Shown here piece after piece: positions 52,407 to 60,759 of a stretch of DNA of 64,000 nt. Under the pieces are notes generated by a model. That model had not been told where the DNA came from, made no database searches, and worked only from the letters and a program-made list of their open reading frames with translations. Within the stretch, counting starts at the first letter, position 1. Each line of letters opens with the position of its first letter. This DNA is from Verrucomicrobiota bacterium. GTDB taxonomy: Bacteria; Verrucomicrobiota; Lentisphaeria; Oligosphaerales; Oligosphaeraceae. The translations under genes and the position numbers were made by a program. The stretch is from assembly GCA_019136135.1 (NCBI GenBank), contig JAGVUR010000087.1:1-64000 (forward strand), in the 5' to 3' direction.

Positions 52407-53327
52407 ATGAAGCGTTCGATTCGATTGTTTGCATTTGTCGGTTTTGTCCTGTTTATCCAGGGTGTCTTGGGTCAGGAAGCGAAATCCCCATGGGATGGCA
52501 GCAAGGAATTGTTTCCTGGGATTCACCATGTGTTCCTTGAGCGGACAGAGCCGCGTTTAATGAAGATCAACGTGGTCAGGATCGATTTGCAAACGGGGCT
52601 GTATGGAGTATGCACCTCGACGAAGGACGAGTTGTGGAATCAGCCGATGCCTGACCATGATCCTGCGTGCAAACGCTGCAAGACGCCCCCGCTGGTGGTG
52701 ACGAAGCGTCAGACGACCAGGAACTTCCTGAAGGAAAACCGGGCCGCCGGCAAGAAGATGGTGCTTGGCGTCAATGCATCGCCTTGGGGACCTTGGGGTT
52801 GTGGGGCAAGCAGGTACGCAGGCAGAATGGGATTGTTCATTTCGCAAGGCGAAGTCCTGGATGACAACGACCGCGGACGCCCCTCATTTATCGTACTGAA
52901 GGACGGAAGCGTCGATTTCCGCTATCCCGGAAGTGATATCCCCAATGACAAGATTTTCATTTCGGTTCCTGGCTTTGCGGTGATCTTGGACAAGGGCGAG
53001 GTGACTGCCGGTGCGGCTGGTGACAAGTCCTGCCATCCACGCACGGGCTATGGCTTGTCCAAAAACCGCCGATATATCTATTTCATAACGGTAGATGGTC
53101 GGCAAAAGGATTATTCAATGGGTGCGACAACTGGTGAATTGGCTGCGTTGCTGAAGGAATTCGGAGCGTATGACGCCCTGAATATGGATGGTGGCGGTTC
53201 GACGACGCTGGCAATTTGGCAGGAAGACAAGGGCAATGCCAAGGACAATGTGAAAATTCTGAATCACCAGGCTGGCGGAGCCGAACGTCCAAATGGAAAC
53301 AATCTTGGGTTCTATTTGGTGAAGTAA
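52407..53327 (+). CDS. Exported phosphodiester glycosidase (NAGPA-like domain)
   Basis: A 306-residue protein with a signal peptide (about 1-22, VLGQEA). The NAGPA/DUF2233 domain spans about 45-305: early VVRIDLQTG, MVLGVNASPW (the Asn/Ala strand), SFIVLKDG, HPRTGYGL and the closing signature ALNMDGGGSTTL (about 255-266), followed by RPNGNNLGFY. Such enzymes cleave N-acetylglucosamine-1-phosphodiesters or related phosphoglycans. Standing beside the phosphoryl-transfer envelope cluster, it may act on the same glycans; inference. Strong terminator downstream. Confidence 0.9.
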   Translation: MKRSIRLFAFVGFVLFIQGVLGQEAKSPWDGSKELFPGIHHVFLERTEPRLMKINVVRIDLQTGLYGVCTSTKDELWNQPMPDHDPACKRCKTPPLVVTKRQTTRNFLKENRAAGKKMVLGVNASPWGPWGCGASRYAGRMGLFISQGEVLDDNDRGRPSFIVLKDGSVDFRYPGSDIPNDKIFISVPGFAVILDKGEVTAGAAGDKSCHPRTGYGLSKNRRYIYFITVDGRQKDYSMGATTGELAALLKEFGAYDALNMDGGGSTTLAIWQEDKGNAKDNVKILNHQAGGAERPNGNNLGFYLVK

Positions 53328-53349
53328 CAAACCTTTTTACCCGAAAAAA

Positions 53350-53396
53350 CAAAACAAGCGGTTGGAGTCGAGATGATTCCAGCCGCTTTTGTTTTA
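53350..53396 (+). terminator. Rho-independent terminator after the phosphodiester glycosidase
   Basis: AAACAAGCGGTTGGAGTC pairs with GATTCCAGCCGCTTTTGTTT, with one G-U and one bulge, followed by TTTTGTTTT. It lies 23 bp after the stop. Confidence 0.88.
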
Positions 53397-53418
53397 ACCT
53401 ATATTGCGCAAATCGCAG

Positions 53419-53443
53419 GTACGGGCACCCAGGGTGCCCGTAC
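53419..53443. repeat. Dispersed palindrome, copy 3
   Basis: GTACGGGCACCC plus AGGGTGCCCGTAC forms a perfect 12-bp inverted repeat around a single A. It is the best preserved of five copies in the window. CAAACCGGTCATG follows, similar to the flank after copy 5 (63381). Confidence 0.9.
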
Positions 53444-53678
53444 TCAAACCGGTCATGATTTTTCTTGGCGATTTCAGAGGATGAAAGTCTTATGGGGTTG
53501 TTTTCCAAGTAGTGTTATTTGCGTAAAAACCTGCATGGGGCAAAATATAATCATTTCACAATCAACATTACAGACTTTTAATGATTAGATAACCATTTCG
53601 TGATTATCCTATGCGATAATATTGGTCAAAAACGAAATCTGTTTTGAGTTTCAAGTGATCCGCAGAAGGAAATGCACG
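53444..53678. promoter_or_regulatory. Leader region of the envelope-lipid cluster
   Basis: No gene. An extended -10-like TGCGATAAT (53612-53620) lies 58 bp before the first start codon; its -35 region is poor. Partial inverted repeats GATTAGATAACC and GTGATTATCC (about 53585-53609) surround it and could be a regulator site. The neighbouring OmpR-type regulator is a candidate binder, without direct evidence. Confidence 0.35.
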
Positions 53679-55574
53679 ATGAAGGAACAACGTTCAGCCT
53701 ATTATGCCTATTGTCTTTTATTGTATTTGATAACCTTGCCCCTGACCGCCTGGTTTGCTTTGAGGAATGACGGAGGCACTGGACTTTTCAGGTTTCTGTA
53801 TCTGGTCTCAACCTGGTTGGCTTACACGGGTATTATTCTCGTTCCAACCTTTCTTGCAGCTACGTTCTGCTGTAGTCGCAAATCAGGCAAAGCCACATCG
53901 GTGCTTGTCTGGACCAGCAGGATATTTGCGGTTCTGCTGGCCTTCCTGACTCATCTTTTTCTCTTGGTCGATGCGATCATTCTCGTCAAATTTGGTTATC
54001 ATATCAATGGGTTGGTAATCAATCTGTTGACAACTCCTGGTGGCTTTGAATCCATGGGGCTGGAAGCCAACACATTGCTTTCTGCCGGAGTCGTGTTTGG
54101 ACTCTTGCTGGTGTTTCATGTTTGCTTGTTGCTTTTTTGCTTAAAATCGGATTTTTGCATCAAACTGGCATCGAACCTGCCCATCAAGGTCATTCAATGG
54201 ACCTTCCCTGTGATAACGGGTGTAGCACTTCTGATATCTTTGCTGAGTACTGGTCTGGCCGATTTTAGGCTTAACAAAGAAGTGCTGTGCTCGATGGATG
54301 CGTTTCCCCACGCACCAACGATGCGCATGCGCAGTTTTCTGCGCAAAATTGGGATGGAAGAACCGAAACAGACTGACTTTCATCGCTTTGCGGCTAAGGA
54401 CAACGGCAAGTCTCGGGTTAGTTATCCACTTCTGCCGATAGACCGCTCGCCTAACCGAAGCCGCCCCAATGTCATCTGGCTGGTCGGCGAATCGCTGCGG
54501 GCAGACCTGCTTTCGCCTGAAATCATGCCAGTAACCTGGGAGTTTTCCCGAAAAGGCTGTCGCTTCCTGGAACACTACAGCGGCGGTCATGGCACCCGTC
54601 TGGGCATGTTCAGCATGTTCTACGGGCTATATGGCAATTGCTGGGATAAATTCCTCCGCAACCAACGTGGCCCATTGCTCATGGACTGGCTGATCGAGGA
54701 CAACTACCAATTCCTCTGCATGACGTCTGCACGTTTCACTTATCCTGAGTTTGACAGGACGATTTTTGCTTCGCTGCCAGCCTCCGCTTTGCATGAAGAA
54801 AGCAATGGGAAGGGCTGGGAACGGGATATCCGCCTGGTTGACCGTGCTGTCGAGTTTTTGGATTCCCGAGACAAAAGCCGGCCTTTTTTCCTGTTCTGTT
54901 TTTTTGAATCGACCCATGCTCCCTACACCTTTCCGCCTGATCAGGCACTGACTCAGGACTACCTGGATAAAATCAACTACGCCACCGTTTCAGCTAAAGA
55001 TGCCACTAGGATTTACAACCGGGCTGTCAACGCAGCCCATCATATCGATACTCAATTCGCCCGCCTTTATCAGGTGTTGGAAAGAACCCAGGGACTGCTG
55101 GACAATACGATTATTGTGATTACCGGCGACCACGGCGAAGAGTTCTACGAAAAGGGGTTCCTCGGTCACAATTCGACCTTTGTCCAAGAACAGATAAGGG
55201 TTCCCTTGGTCATCTGCGGTCCAGGCATTGCTCCGTCGGTATATACTGGCATGAGTCACCATACTGACATTGTCCCCACCCTGGCGCCGTTGCTGGGAGT
55301 CATCAATCCGCCTGAAGACTACTCGGTGGGTGGCAATCTCTTCTTGCGGGAATATCACCGTTCGCACATGGTTGTCTGCGGCTGGGAAACGGCTGCCTTT
55401 ATCAACTTGACCCACAAACTGCTGTTGCCCTTGGGAACCAAAGGAAGCTATTTCAACAGGAAAATCACCACGTTACAGGATTTGCCCTGCAATGATCAGA
55501 ATGATTTCTACCGCCACAATGCCAGTGAATTGCATCAGGCACAGCACGACATGTTCAGATTCGTGACAAACTGA
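53679..55574 (+). CDS. YejM-like alkaline-phosphatase-superfamily membrane protein (sulfatase fold)
   Basis: A 631-residue protein. Five membrane helices (about 10-30, 42-65, 85-108, 125-150, 170-195) are followed by a periplasmic sulfatase-type domain (about 265-600). Metal and nucleophile residues are visible: NVIWLVGESLRAD (Glu), GGHGTRLGMFSMFYG (Thr nucleophile position), and ITGDHGEEFYEKGFLGH (Asp, His, His). The GHGTRLGMFSMFYG stretch resembles E. coli YejM/PbgA, where catalysis is debated. AGAAGGA lies eight bases before ATG 53679. First gene of a six-gene (+) cluster. Confidence 0.85.
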   Translation: MKEQRSAYYAYCLLLYLITLPLTAWFALRNDGGTGLFRFLYLVSTWLAYTGIILVPTFLAATFCCSRKSGKATSVLVWTSRIFAVLLAFLTHLFLLVDAIILVKFGYHINGLVINLLTTPGGFESMGLEANTLLSAGVVFGLLLVFHVCLLLFCLKSDFCIKLASNLPIKVIQWTFPVITGVALLISLLSTGLADFRLNKEVLCSMDAFPHAPTMRMRSFLRKIGMEEPKQTDFHRFAAKDNGKSRVSYPLLPIDRSPNRSRPNVIWLVGESLRADLLSPEIMPVTWEFSRKGCRFLEHYSGGHGTRLGMFSMFYGLYGNCWDKFLRNQRGPLLMDWLIEDNYQFLCMTSARFTYPEFDRTIFASLPASALHEESNGKGWERDIRLVDRAVEFLDSRDKSRPFFLFCFFESTHAPYTFPPDQALTQDYLDKINYATVSAKDATRIYNRAVNAAHHIDTQFARLYQVLERTQGLLDNTIIVITGDHGEEFYEKGFLGHNSTFVQEQIRVPLVICGPGIAPSVYTGMSHHTDIVPTLAPLLGVINPPEDYSVGGNLFLREYHRSHMVVCGWETAAFINLTHKLLLPLGTKGSYFNRKITTLQDLPCNDQNDFYRHNASELHQAQHDMFRFVTN

Positions 55575-55620
55575 AAATCCAAAGTCACCACAAACAACAT
55601 TCGTCAAGGAGTAAACTGCC

Positions 55621-55743
55621 ATGTCCCTTTCAAAATTCATAAAAATGCTGATTGCTGCCTACCTGTGCGAAAATGATGATTCCATCCCCATTTTCGCAGG
55701 TCAAAAAAATGCTCGCACATTGTCCAAAAAAACAAGAAAGTAG
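55621..55743 (+). CDS. Possible 40-codon leader ORF overlapping the next gene
   Basis: ATG 55621 has the best ribosome site in the area (AAGGAG, nine bases upstream), yet opens a frame of only 40 codons (MSLSKFIKMLIAAYLCENDD onward) ending at TAG 55741. The next gene, in another frame, starts inside it at 55709 with a weaker site. It may be a leader peptide coupling translation to the transferase, or the sign of a frameshift at the transferase N-terminus. Confidence 0.4.
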   Translation: MSLSKFIKMLIAAYLCENDDSIPIFAGQKNARTLSKKTRK

Positions 55744-57745
55744 TAGCGGCAGATGCCTGCGTCGGCTTGGAAATAGCCTCACCGGACACCGTCTGGGTGG
55801 AACTGTCATCCTGGCTGCCCTCGGCTTGCTTTCTTTCACTGTGACCCGTCTGATCTTGATGGTCTTGGCTAGGGGCGAAGTTGAATTGGCAGGACTGGGC
55901 TGGGCAGGAATCCTATTTTCCGGCTTGGTCAACGACCTGGTGGTGATGGTCTATGTGACGTTGCCTCTGACTCTATGGCTGGCGGCATTGCCGCAAAGCC
56001 TATTTGCTTGTCGCTGGCATCGCAGGGCAATGACCGGAATCTTTTTCCTCTCACTTTCTGTGCAAATCTTTCTGCTTTTGACAGAATGTGTGTTCTGGGG
56101 CGAATTCGCCACCCGCTTCAATTTCATCGCCATTGACTACCTGGTCTATACCACGGAAGTCCTGACCAATATTTGGGAATCATACCCTATTCCCTGGATT
56201 TTAGCCTTTGTGATCACTGCCGCTGCTCTGCTGACATGGGGCATGAAGCGCAGCGGTATGTTGACGGCCTGGCAAAATTCCGCAACGGGTTGGCAGGCGC
56301 GCTTGCCAGCCGCATGCGTTCACGTCGCCGCCGTCGCCATTCTTGCATTTTTCTTCAACAATCAGGTCGTCATTCTCCAAAACGACAATTCCTTCAATGC
56401 GGAATTGTCTGGCAACGGTCTCCGCTCCCTGTGGGTTGCTTTCTGTCAGAACGAATTGGACTACAATCGTTTTTACCTAAAAATGCCCTTGGAAGAGATT
56501 GGATCGCGCCTTCGTCGCAACCTGTCCGAACCGAACTCTACCTTCATTAGCGACGAGGCGCTGGATATCAGGCGCAAAATCATCAACCGAGGACCGGAAA
56601 AAAAGTGGAATGTCGTCGTCATTGTCGAGGAGAGTTTCAGCGCCTGTTTTACTGGTTGCTTGGGTGGAAAGAACTTGACGCCCAATTTCGATCGACTCGC
56701 AGGCGAAGGACTGTTGCTGACCCGATGCTTCGCCACCGGCACCCGAACCGTGCGGGGACTTGAAGCCGTCACCCTCTCTCTTCCGCCCACGCCAGGACAG
56801 TCCATGCTCCGGCGACCGGGCAATGCCGACTTGTTTTCCCTCGGTAGCCTCTTCCGCAAACGGGGCTACACAACCACTTTTGTCTATGGCGGCTATGGTC
56901 GCTTTGACAATATGAACGCATTCTACTCTGCCAATGGCTATAAAATCCTAGACCGTTCCTCGCCAGATGCAACGCCGCAAAATTTCTCCACCGCCTGGGG
57001 CGTTTGCGACGGCGATATGTTTCAATGGGCGCTCCGGTCTGCGGATGCCGACCATGCCTCAGGACGTTTCTTTCATCAGCTGATTGTGACTACGTCAAAT
57101 CATCGTCCCTACACCTTCCCGGATGGGACAATTGCCGCCCCTCAAAAACACCGTTCATCAGCAGTTCGCTACAGCGATTACGCCTTGGGAGCTTATATCG
57201 ATGCCGCAGCGAGCAGGGATTGGTTTGCTAATACCTTGTTCGTGATTGTCGCCGACCATTGCCACAGCACCTCAGGACGTCAAAAACTGCCCTTGGACAA
57301 GTATCACATTCCGCTGCTCTTTTATGCTCCAGGGCGAATCCCCGCTCGCAGCCTAGATATCGTCTGTAGTCAGATTGATGTGGCTCCCACCATCTTTGGT
57401 TTGCTAGGATGGTCCTACGAAAGCCAGTTCTTCGGCTATGACTTGCTCAATCTACCTGCTGACTGGGGACGGGCGCCGCTGGGTACATTTCAGACTCTTG
57501 GACTTCTTGTGGCGGAAACAGGCAACCTGACTTTACTTGATCCAGTGAGAAAACTTTCTTGTGAAAAATGGGCTTTGACGGCACCATTTTCACTTTTGGA
57601 AGCCGAAACGAAAAATGATCCTGCAGATTGCATTGCCCTGTATCAGGGTGCGTCCTTGAGACATAAGCTGGGTCTTGACCGCCTATATCCAGTTAAGCTT
57701 CTCCAGGCGCTTGTGCAAGGGGGGATTGCGCCATTCCGCCAATAG
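55709..57745 (+). CDS. LTA synthase-family phosphotransferase (alkaline phosphatase superfamily)
   Basis: About 678 residues from ATG 55709 (AGG eight bases upstream; open frame extends to 55652). Five membrane helices lie in the first 220 residues. The catalytic domain has VVIVEESFSACFTG (Glu, about 310), LTPNFDRLAGEG, GTRTVRGLEAVTLSLPPTPGQS (Thr nucleophile), FVYGGYGRFDNMNAF (about 394-408) and ADHCHSTSGRQKLPLDKYHIPLL (Asp-His). This is the Gram-negative LTA-synthase-like group, which transfers phosphoglycerol or phosphoethanolamine from phospholipids to periplasmic glycans and releases diacylglycerol. DgkA two genes on fits that chemistry. Confidence 0.9.
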   Translation: MLAHCPKKQESSSGRCLRRLGNSLTGHRLGGTVILAALGLLSFTVTRLILMVLARGEVELAGLGWAGILFSGLVNDLVVMVYVTLPLTLWLAALPQSLFACRWHRRAMTGIFFLSLSVQIFLLLTECVFWGEFATRFNFIAIDYLVYTTEVLTNIWESYPIPWILAFVITAAALLTWGMKRSGMLTAWQNSATGWQARLPAACVHVAAVAILAFFFNNQVVILQNDNSFNAELSGNGLRSLWVAFCQNELDYNRFYLKMPLEEIGSRLRRNLSEPNSTFISDEALDIRRKIINRGPEKKWNVVVIVEESFSACFTGCLGGKNLTPNFDRLAGEGLLLTRCFATGTRTVRGLEAVTLSLPPTPGQSMLRRPGNADLFSLGSLFRKRGYTTTFVYGGYGRFDNMNAFYSANGYKILDRSSPDATPQNFSTAWGVCDGDMFQWALRSADADHASGRFFHQLIVTTSNHRPYTFPDGTIAAPQKHRSSAVRYSDYALGAYIDAAASRDWFANTLFVIVADHCHSTSGRQKLPLDKYHIPLLFYAPGRIPARSLDIVCSQIDVAPTIFGLLGWSYESQFFGYDLLNLPADWGRAPLGTFQTLGLLVAETGNLTLLDPVRKLSCEKWALTAPFSLLEAETKNDPADCIALYQGASLRHKLGLDRLYPVKLLQALVQGGIAPFRQ

Positions 57746-57755
57746 GGAGAAACCA

Positions 57756-58811
57756 ATGAGAAAATCCGAACCAAGAATGGAAGAGTACGTTACGCGGCGT
57801 TGGTCAATGCTTCGCATTGCGGGCGTGGTGCTATTGCTAACCGGAATTGGCATGTGCTTGGCTACTTATACTGCACGGATGGTGTTTTTAAGCAATCTTC
57901 CGCCATTTCTCCCGCCGGCAGGCCGTGAATTGCAACCGATGGCAACCAGTTTCCGCGTGGCTGCTTTTGGCGACTTTGGTGCCGGGGTTGACTCCATGAA
58001 GGCGGTCGTTCAAGACTTTAGTGACAAGGTTGATTTTGCCATTTGTACAGGTGACATGATGAAGTTCGCCGTGGAATCCGAATACGGACATGTGGTTACA
58101 GAATTACACGAAATAATGACATGTCCCTTTTGGGCCATTCCCGGAAACCATGATCTCAAACAGTTCAATTCCCTTGCAAGCTGGCACCGGTTTTTCGGTC
58201 AGGATTTTTATTTCTGGAGTTATGGAGACACCCTGTTCATCGCCTTGAACACGGCGACGGAGAAGCTACCAGAGGAACAGCGGATATTTCTCAAGCATAC
58301 CCTTGCCAACCAAAGGGAACGATATCGGCGCTGCGTCATTTTCTGCCATATTCCGCCAGTTGACCTGCGGCAGGATGCCTCGCATTGCCTACCGGCAAAG
58401 GAAGCAGAAGCTTTTCGGGAAATCATCGCCGGGCACAAGATTGATTTGATTGTCTCGGGGCATATCCATCAATATATGGATGATTCTTTCGCAGGTGTTA
58501 GGCTGGTCCATCTGCCTTCCAGCGGTCAAGTCATCCGAGACCCAGACAACCGCATGTTCGGTTATGCGATGCTTGACTTTAAAGCGGATGGCACCATCCA
58601 AGTCAAGCAAATTGATGTCACAGCTGAAACTGGACGTGAACGTCTGGAATTTTTCGCTAGTACAGTACTAGGCAACAAGTCGTTCATCTTTTTCTTTGGT
58701 CTCACCCTAATTGTCATCGGCAGTATATTGTTGAGCTGGCACAAATGCGCCGCTGACCGGCTGGCGCATGCCAGTGCCGCTTCCGTTGATTCCCTGCAGC
58801 CAGATCATTAG
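57756..58811 (+). CDS. Membrane-anchored calcineurin-like metallophosphoesterase
   Basis: A 351-residue protein with N-terminal (about 16-40) and C-terminal (about 305-330) membrane helices flanking a metallophosphatase domain. Metal motifs in order: AAFGDFGAG (about 69-77), CTGDMMKF (about 98-105), IPGNHD (about 129-134), FCHIPP (about 194-199) and VSGHIHQYM (about 230-238). AGGGAG precedes ATG 57756, 10 bp after the transferase stop. The domain is most likely periplasmic. It may hydrolyse a phosphodiester made or released by the transferases. Confidence 0.88.
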   Translation: MRKSEPRMEEYVTRRWSMLRIAGVVLLLTGIGMCLATYTARMVFLSNLPPFLPPAGRELQPMATSFRVAAFGDFGAGVDSMKAVVQDFSDKVDFAICTGDMMKFAVESEYGHVVTELHEIMTCPFWAIPGNHDLKQFNSLASWHRFFGQDFYFWSYGDTLFIALNTATEKLPEEQRIFLKHTLANQRERYRRCVIFCHIPPVDLRQDASHCLPAKEAEAFREIIAGHKIDLIVSGHIHQYMDDSFAGVRLVHLPSSGQVIRDPDNRMFGYAMLDFKADGTIQVKQIDVTAETGRERLEFFASTVLGNKSFIFFFGLTLIVIGSILLSWHKCAADRLAHASAASVDSLQPDH

Positions 58812-58823
58812 CGGCAAGTTGCC

Positions 58824-59216
58824 TTGCTTCCTTCCGGCAAAACGACGGGACTCAGCCATCTTTGGCACGCAACATGCTATACTTGCGGCGGTCTAAAAGC
58901 TGTTGTCGGCGAGACTGCATTTCGTCATGAATTGCTAGCAGGCTGCCTGGTTGTTCCCGTAGCCTGGCTGTTGCCGCTTCCCGTGTGGCAGGCATGGATT
59001 CTCTGCCTGCTCTGGGCAGGAATCTTGGTTGTTGAAATTCTGAATACCGCCTTGGAGGCGATTGTTGACATGGTATCGCCGGAATATCATCCCCTGGCCA
59101 AAAAGGCCAAAGATCTGGGCAGCGCAGCCGTCGGGTTGTGCCTTGCAGTGAATGGAATCGTCTGGTTAATGGCGACTTTGCAACTGCTCGTTTTTCGTTT
59201 ACAGTTAATAAAATAG
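58824..59216 (+). CDS. dgkA: Diacylglycerol kinase
   Basis: A 130-residue protein, three membrane helices, with the DgkA signature VEILNTALEAIVDMVSPEYHPLAK (about 71-94) and AKDLGSAAVG. The N-terminal amphipathic stretch LWHATCYTCGGLKAVVGETAFRHEL aligns with the E. coli enzyme. The start must be TTG 58824 or later because the metallophosphoesterase stop lies in the same frame at 58809. It phosphorylates diacylglycerol produced when phospholipid headgroups are transferred to glycans, returning it to synthesis. Confidence 0.93.
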   Translation: MLPSGKTTGLSHLWHATCYTCGGLKAVVGETAFRHELLAGCLVVPVAWLLPLPVWQAWILCLLWAGILVVEILNTALEAIVDMVSPEYHPLAKKAKDLGSAAVGLCLAVNGIVWLMATLQLLVFRLQLIK

Positions 59217-59350
59217 CTTGTAGCCGCCTTTGAGCTTGCTGTTAGCCAAGTGCCGAATGCAGGTTGCCAACACAGGCGAAAAAGCAGCTACTTGATAAAA
59301 GCTGATTAATTGTGATTATCCCATCAACTCTCTAACAAAAGGAAAAAATC

Positions 59351-59923
59351 ATGAAGACACAAATGCACAACTGTTGGCGACAAATTGGGCTTACTGTCGC
59401 AATCATCCTAGCTCTAGTGGCTACGCCCGCAATCCGGGCGAAGGACGCAGCCGCCAAACTTCCCGAAGTCGCTCGGGAAGTGATTAACGCCGCTTATCCA
59501 GGATGCACCATCCGGGAAGTGGAAGTGGAAAAAGAACGGAACATCCGTATTTTCGAAGTGACAGTCTCCTTGCAGAACCGAGTCATTGAGGTAGAAATCA
59601 CCAGCGATGGCAACATCGTCGAAACCGAGGAAAAAGTTGCGTTGGACACCGTTCCGGCTGCGCTCAAGGCCGAAATAAGCAAGTTGACCGCAAACGGCCG
59701 TCAGGTGACGGGCATTGAAAAACACGAAGTCCTGTCAGCCTGGAGCCTTGGAGCTTTTCGGCAGCTTGCCAAGCCTGTCGTTTTCTACGACATCAAAACA
59801 CGCGATGAAAAAGGCACCAGACGTTCCTTCCTGATTGAGCAGGCGGAAGATCGATTCATCACCAAAGACCGCGCTGTAGATGACGACGACGATGACGATG
59901 ACGACGATGATGACAATGATTAA
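59351..59923 (+). CDS. Secreted PepSY-like protein with poly-aspartate tail
   Basis: A 190-residue protein: signal peptide (about 1-30, IRAKDA), two PepSY-like alpha-beta repeats (about 35-105 and 108-170; LPEVAREVINAAYPGCTI, FEVTV and FYDIKT strands) and an acidic C-terminus with 12 consecutive Asp, then Asn-Asp. The tail suggests Ca2+ or Mg2+ binding in the periplasm. AAAAGGAAAAAATC precedes the ATG. PepSY-like proteins often adjoin two-component systems, as here; a sensor-modulator role is inference. Confidence 0.8.
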   Translation: MKTQMHNCWRQIGLTVAIILALVATPAIRAKDAAAKLPEVAREVINAAYPGCTIREVEVEKERNIRIFEVTVSLQNRVIEVEITSDGNIVETEEKVALDTVPAALKAEISKLTANGRQVTGIEKHEVLSAWSLGAFRQLAKPVVFYDIKTRDEKGTRRSFLIEQAEDRFITKDRAVDDDDDDDDDDDDND

Positions 59924-60716
59924 TTCGGTTCGCGACAAAAGTATGGGATGCGACCTGCCAACGCAGGAGAAGCTGCAGGTTGTAGCTGACCTGGGCGAAA
60001 ACAAGGAGACGCCTCGACAGAGACAATGGCAAGGCACCTCCTTTTCCAGCGTCCTCCTGCCCCTCGGACTTCTGCTGCTAGTTTTGGCGGTGGGGGAATG
60101 GATTCCCTTTGATCTTTGGGTGCAGGATTGCTTCTATGACTGGGACGCAAAGAAATGGCTGATTACCTTTGACAAGCACAGTGCCTTAGGTCTGACTTTC
60201 TACGTGATTCCGAAAATCCTGCTGGGCATTTTTGCAGGAGTGCTGTTGCTGCTCATCATTCGCCAGAAGTGGGGTCGGTTTACCTGTTCCTGGAACCGAC
60301 TCCGCCTCGTTTATGTTTTGCTTTGCCTGGTTCTGATTCCTTCGTTGGTGTCTGTCCTCAAAGCACAGACTGGCGTGGCCTATCCACGCAAGATTGACCG
60401 CTACGGCGGTAGCAATATTCCCTATCGGACTGTCTTGCAGTCAATCCCACACCATGCTGGGGAAAAACGCTACAAGGGCTGGCCGGCAGGACATGCTTCC
60501 GGAGGCTTTGCCTTGTTCGGTCTGGCTTATGTCCCGTTGAGTCGGTCAGGACGGCGGTTCGGTCTGATGATTGCCTTGGTGGTCGGCTCTCTGATGGGCA
60601 CCTACCAAATGCTGGCTGGCAACCATTACCTGTCACATACCATAGTCTCTTTGTTACTGGCTTGGCTGGTGGCGGGGTTGCTGGCTATTTTCTTCCGCCT
60701 TGACAGCAGTCGCTGA
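59916..60716 (+). CDS. PAP2-family lipid phosphatase
   Basis: About 266 residues from ATG 59916, overlapping the end of the PepSY gene; ATG 59943 is the alternative. Six membrane helices. Active-site motifs are LKAQTGVAYPRKIDR (first), GWPAGHASGGFALFG (second, PAGH in place of PSGH) and GNHYLSHTIVS (third; the residue before GNHYLSH is Ala where Arg is usual). It could dephosphorylate phosphatidic acid, phosphatidylglycerophosphate, undecaprenyl-PP or lipid A. It completes the (+) cluster and converges on the histidine kinase gene. Confidence 0.88.
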   Translation: MINSVRDKSMGCDLPTQEKLQVVADLGENKETPRQRQWQGTSFSSVLLPLGLLLLVLAVGEWIPFDLWVQDCFYDWDAKKWLITFDKHSALGLTFYVIPKILLGIFAGVLLLLIIRQKWGRFTCSWNRLRLVYVLLCLVLIPSLVSVLKAQTGVAYPRKIDRYGGSNIPYRTVLQSIPHHAGEKRYKGWPAGHASGGFALFGLAYVPLSRSGRRFGLMIALVVGSLMGTYQMLAGNHYLSHTIVSLLLAWLVAGLLAIFFRLDSSR

Positions 60717-60759
60717 ACGTGTCGTGGCGTCTTGGTTCGCCTTGGCTGAGCGATGCTTT

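Noticed and set aside
57756-59216. Metallophosphoesterase and DgkA as one fused gene with a stop codon error
   Set aside because: They share a frame with only one TAG between them, but the first protein ends after its own membrane helix and DgkA has its normal length from TTG 58824, so two genes are more likely.
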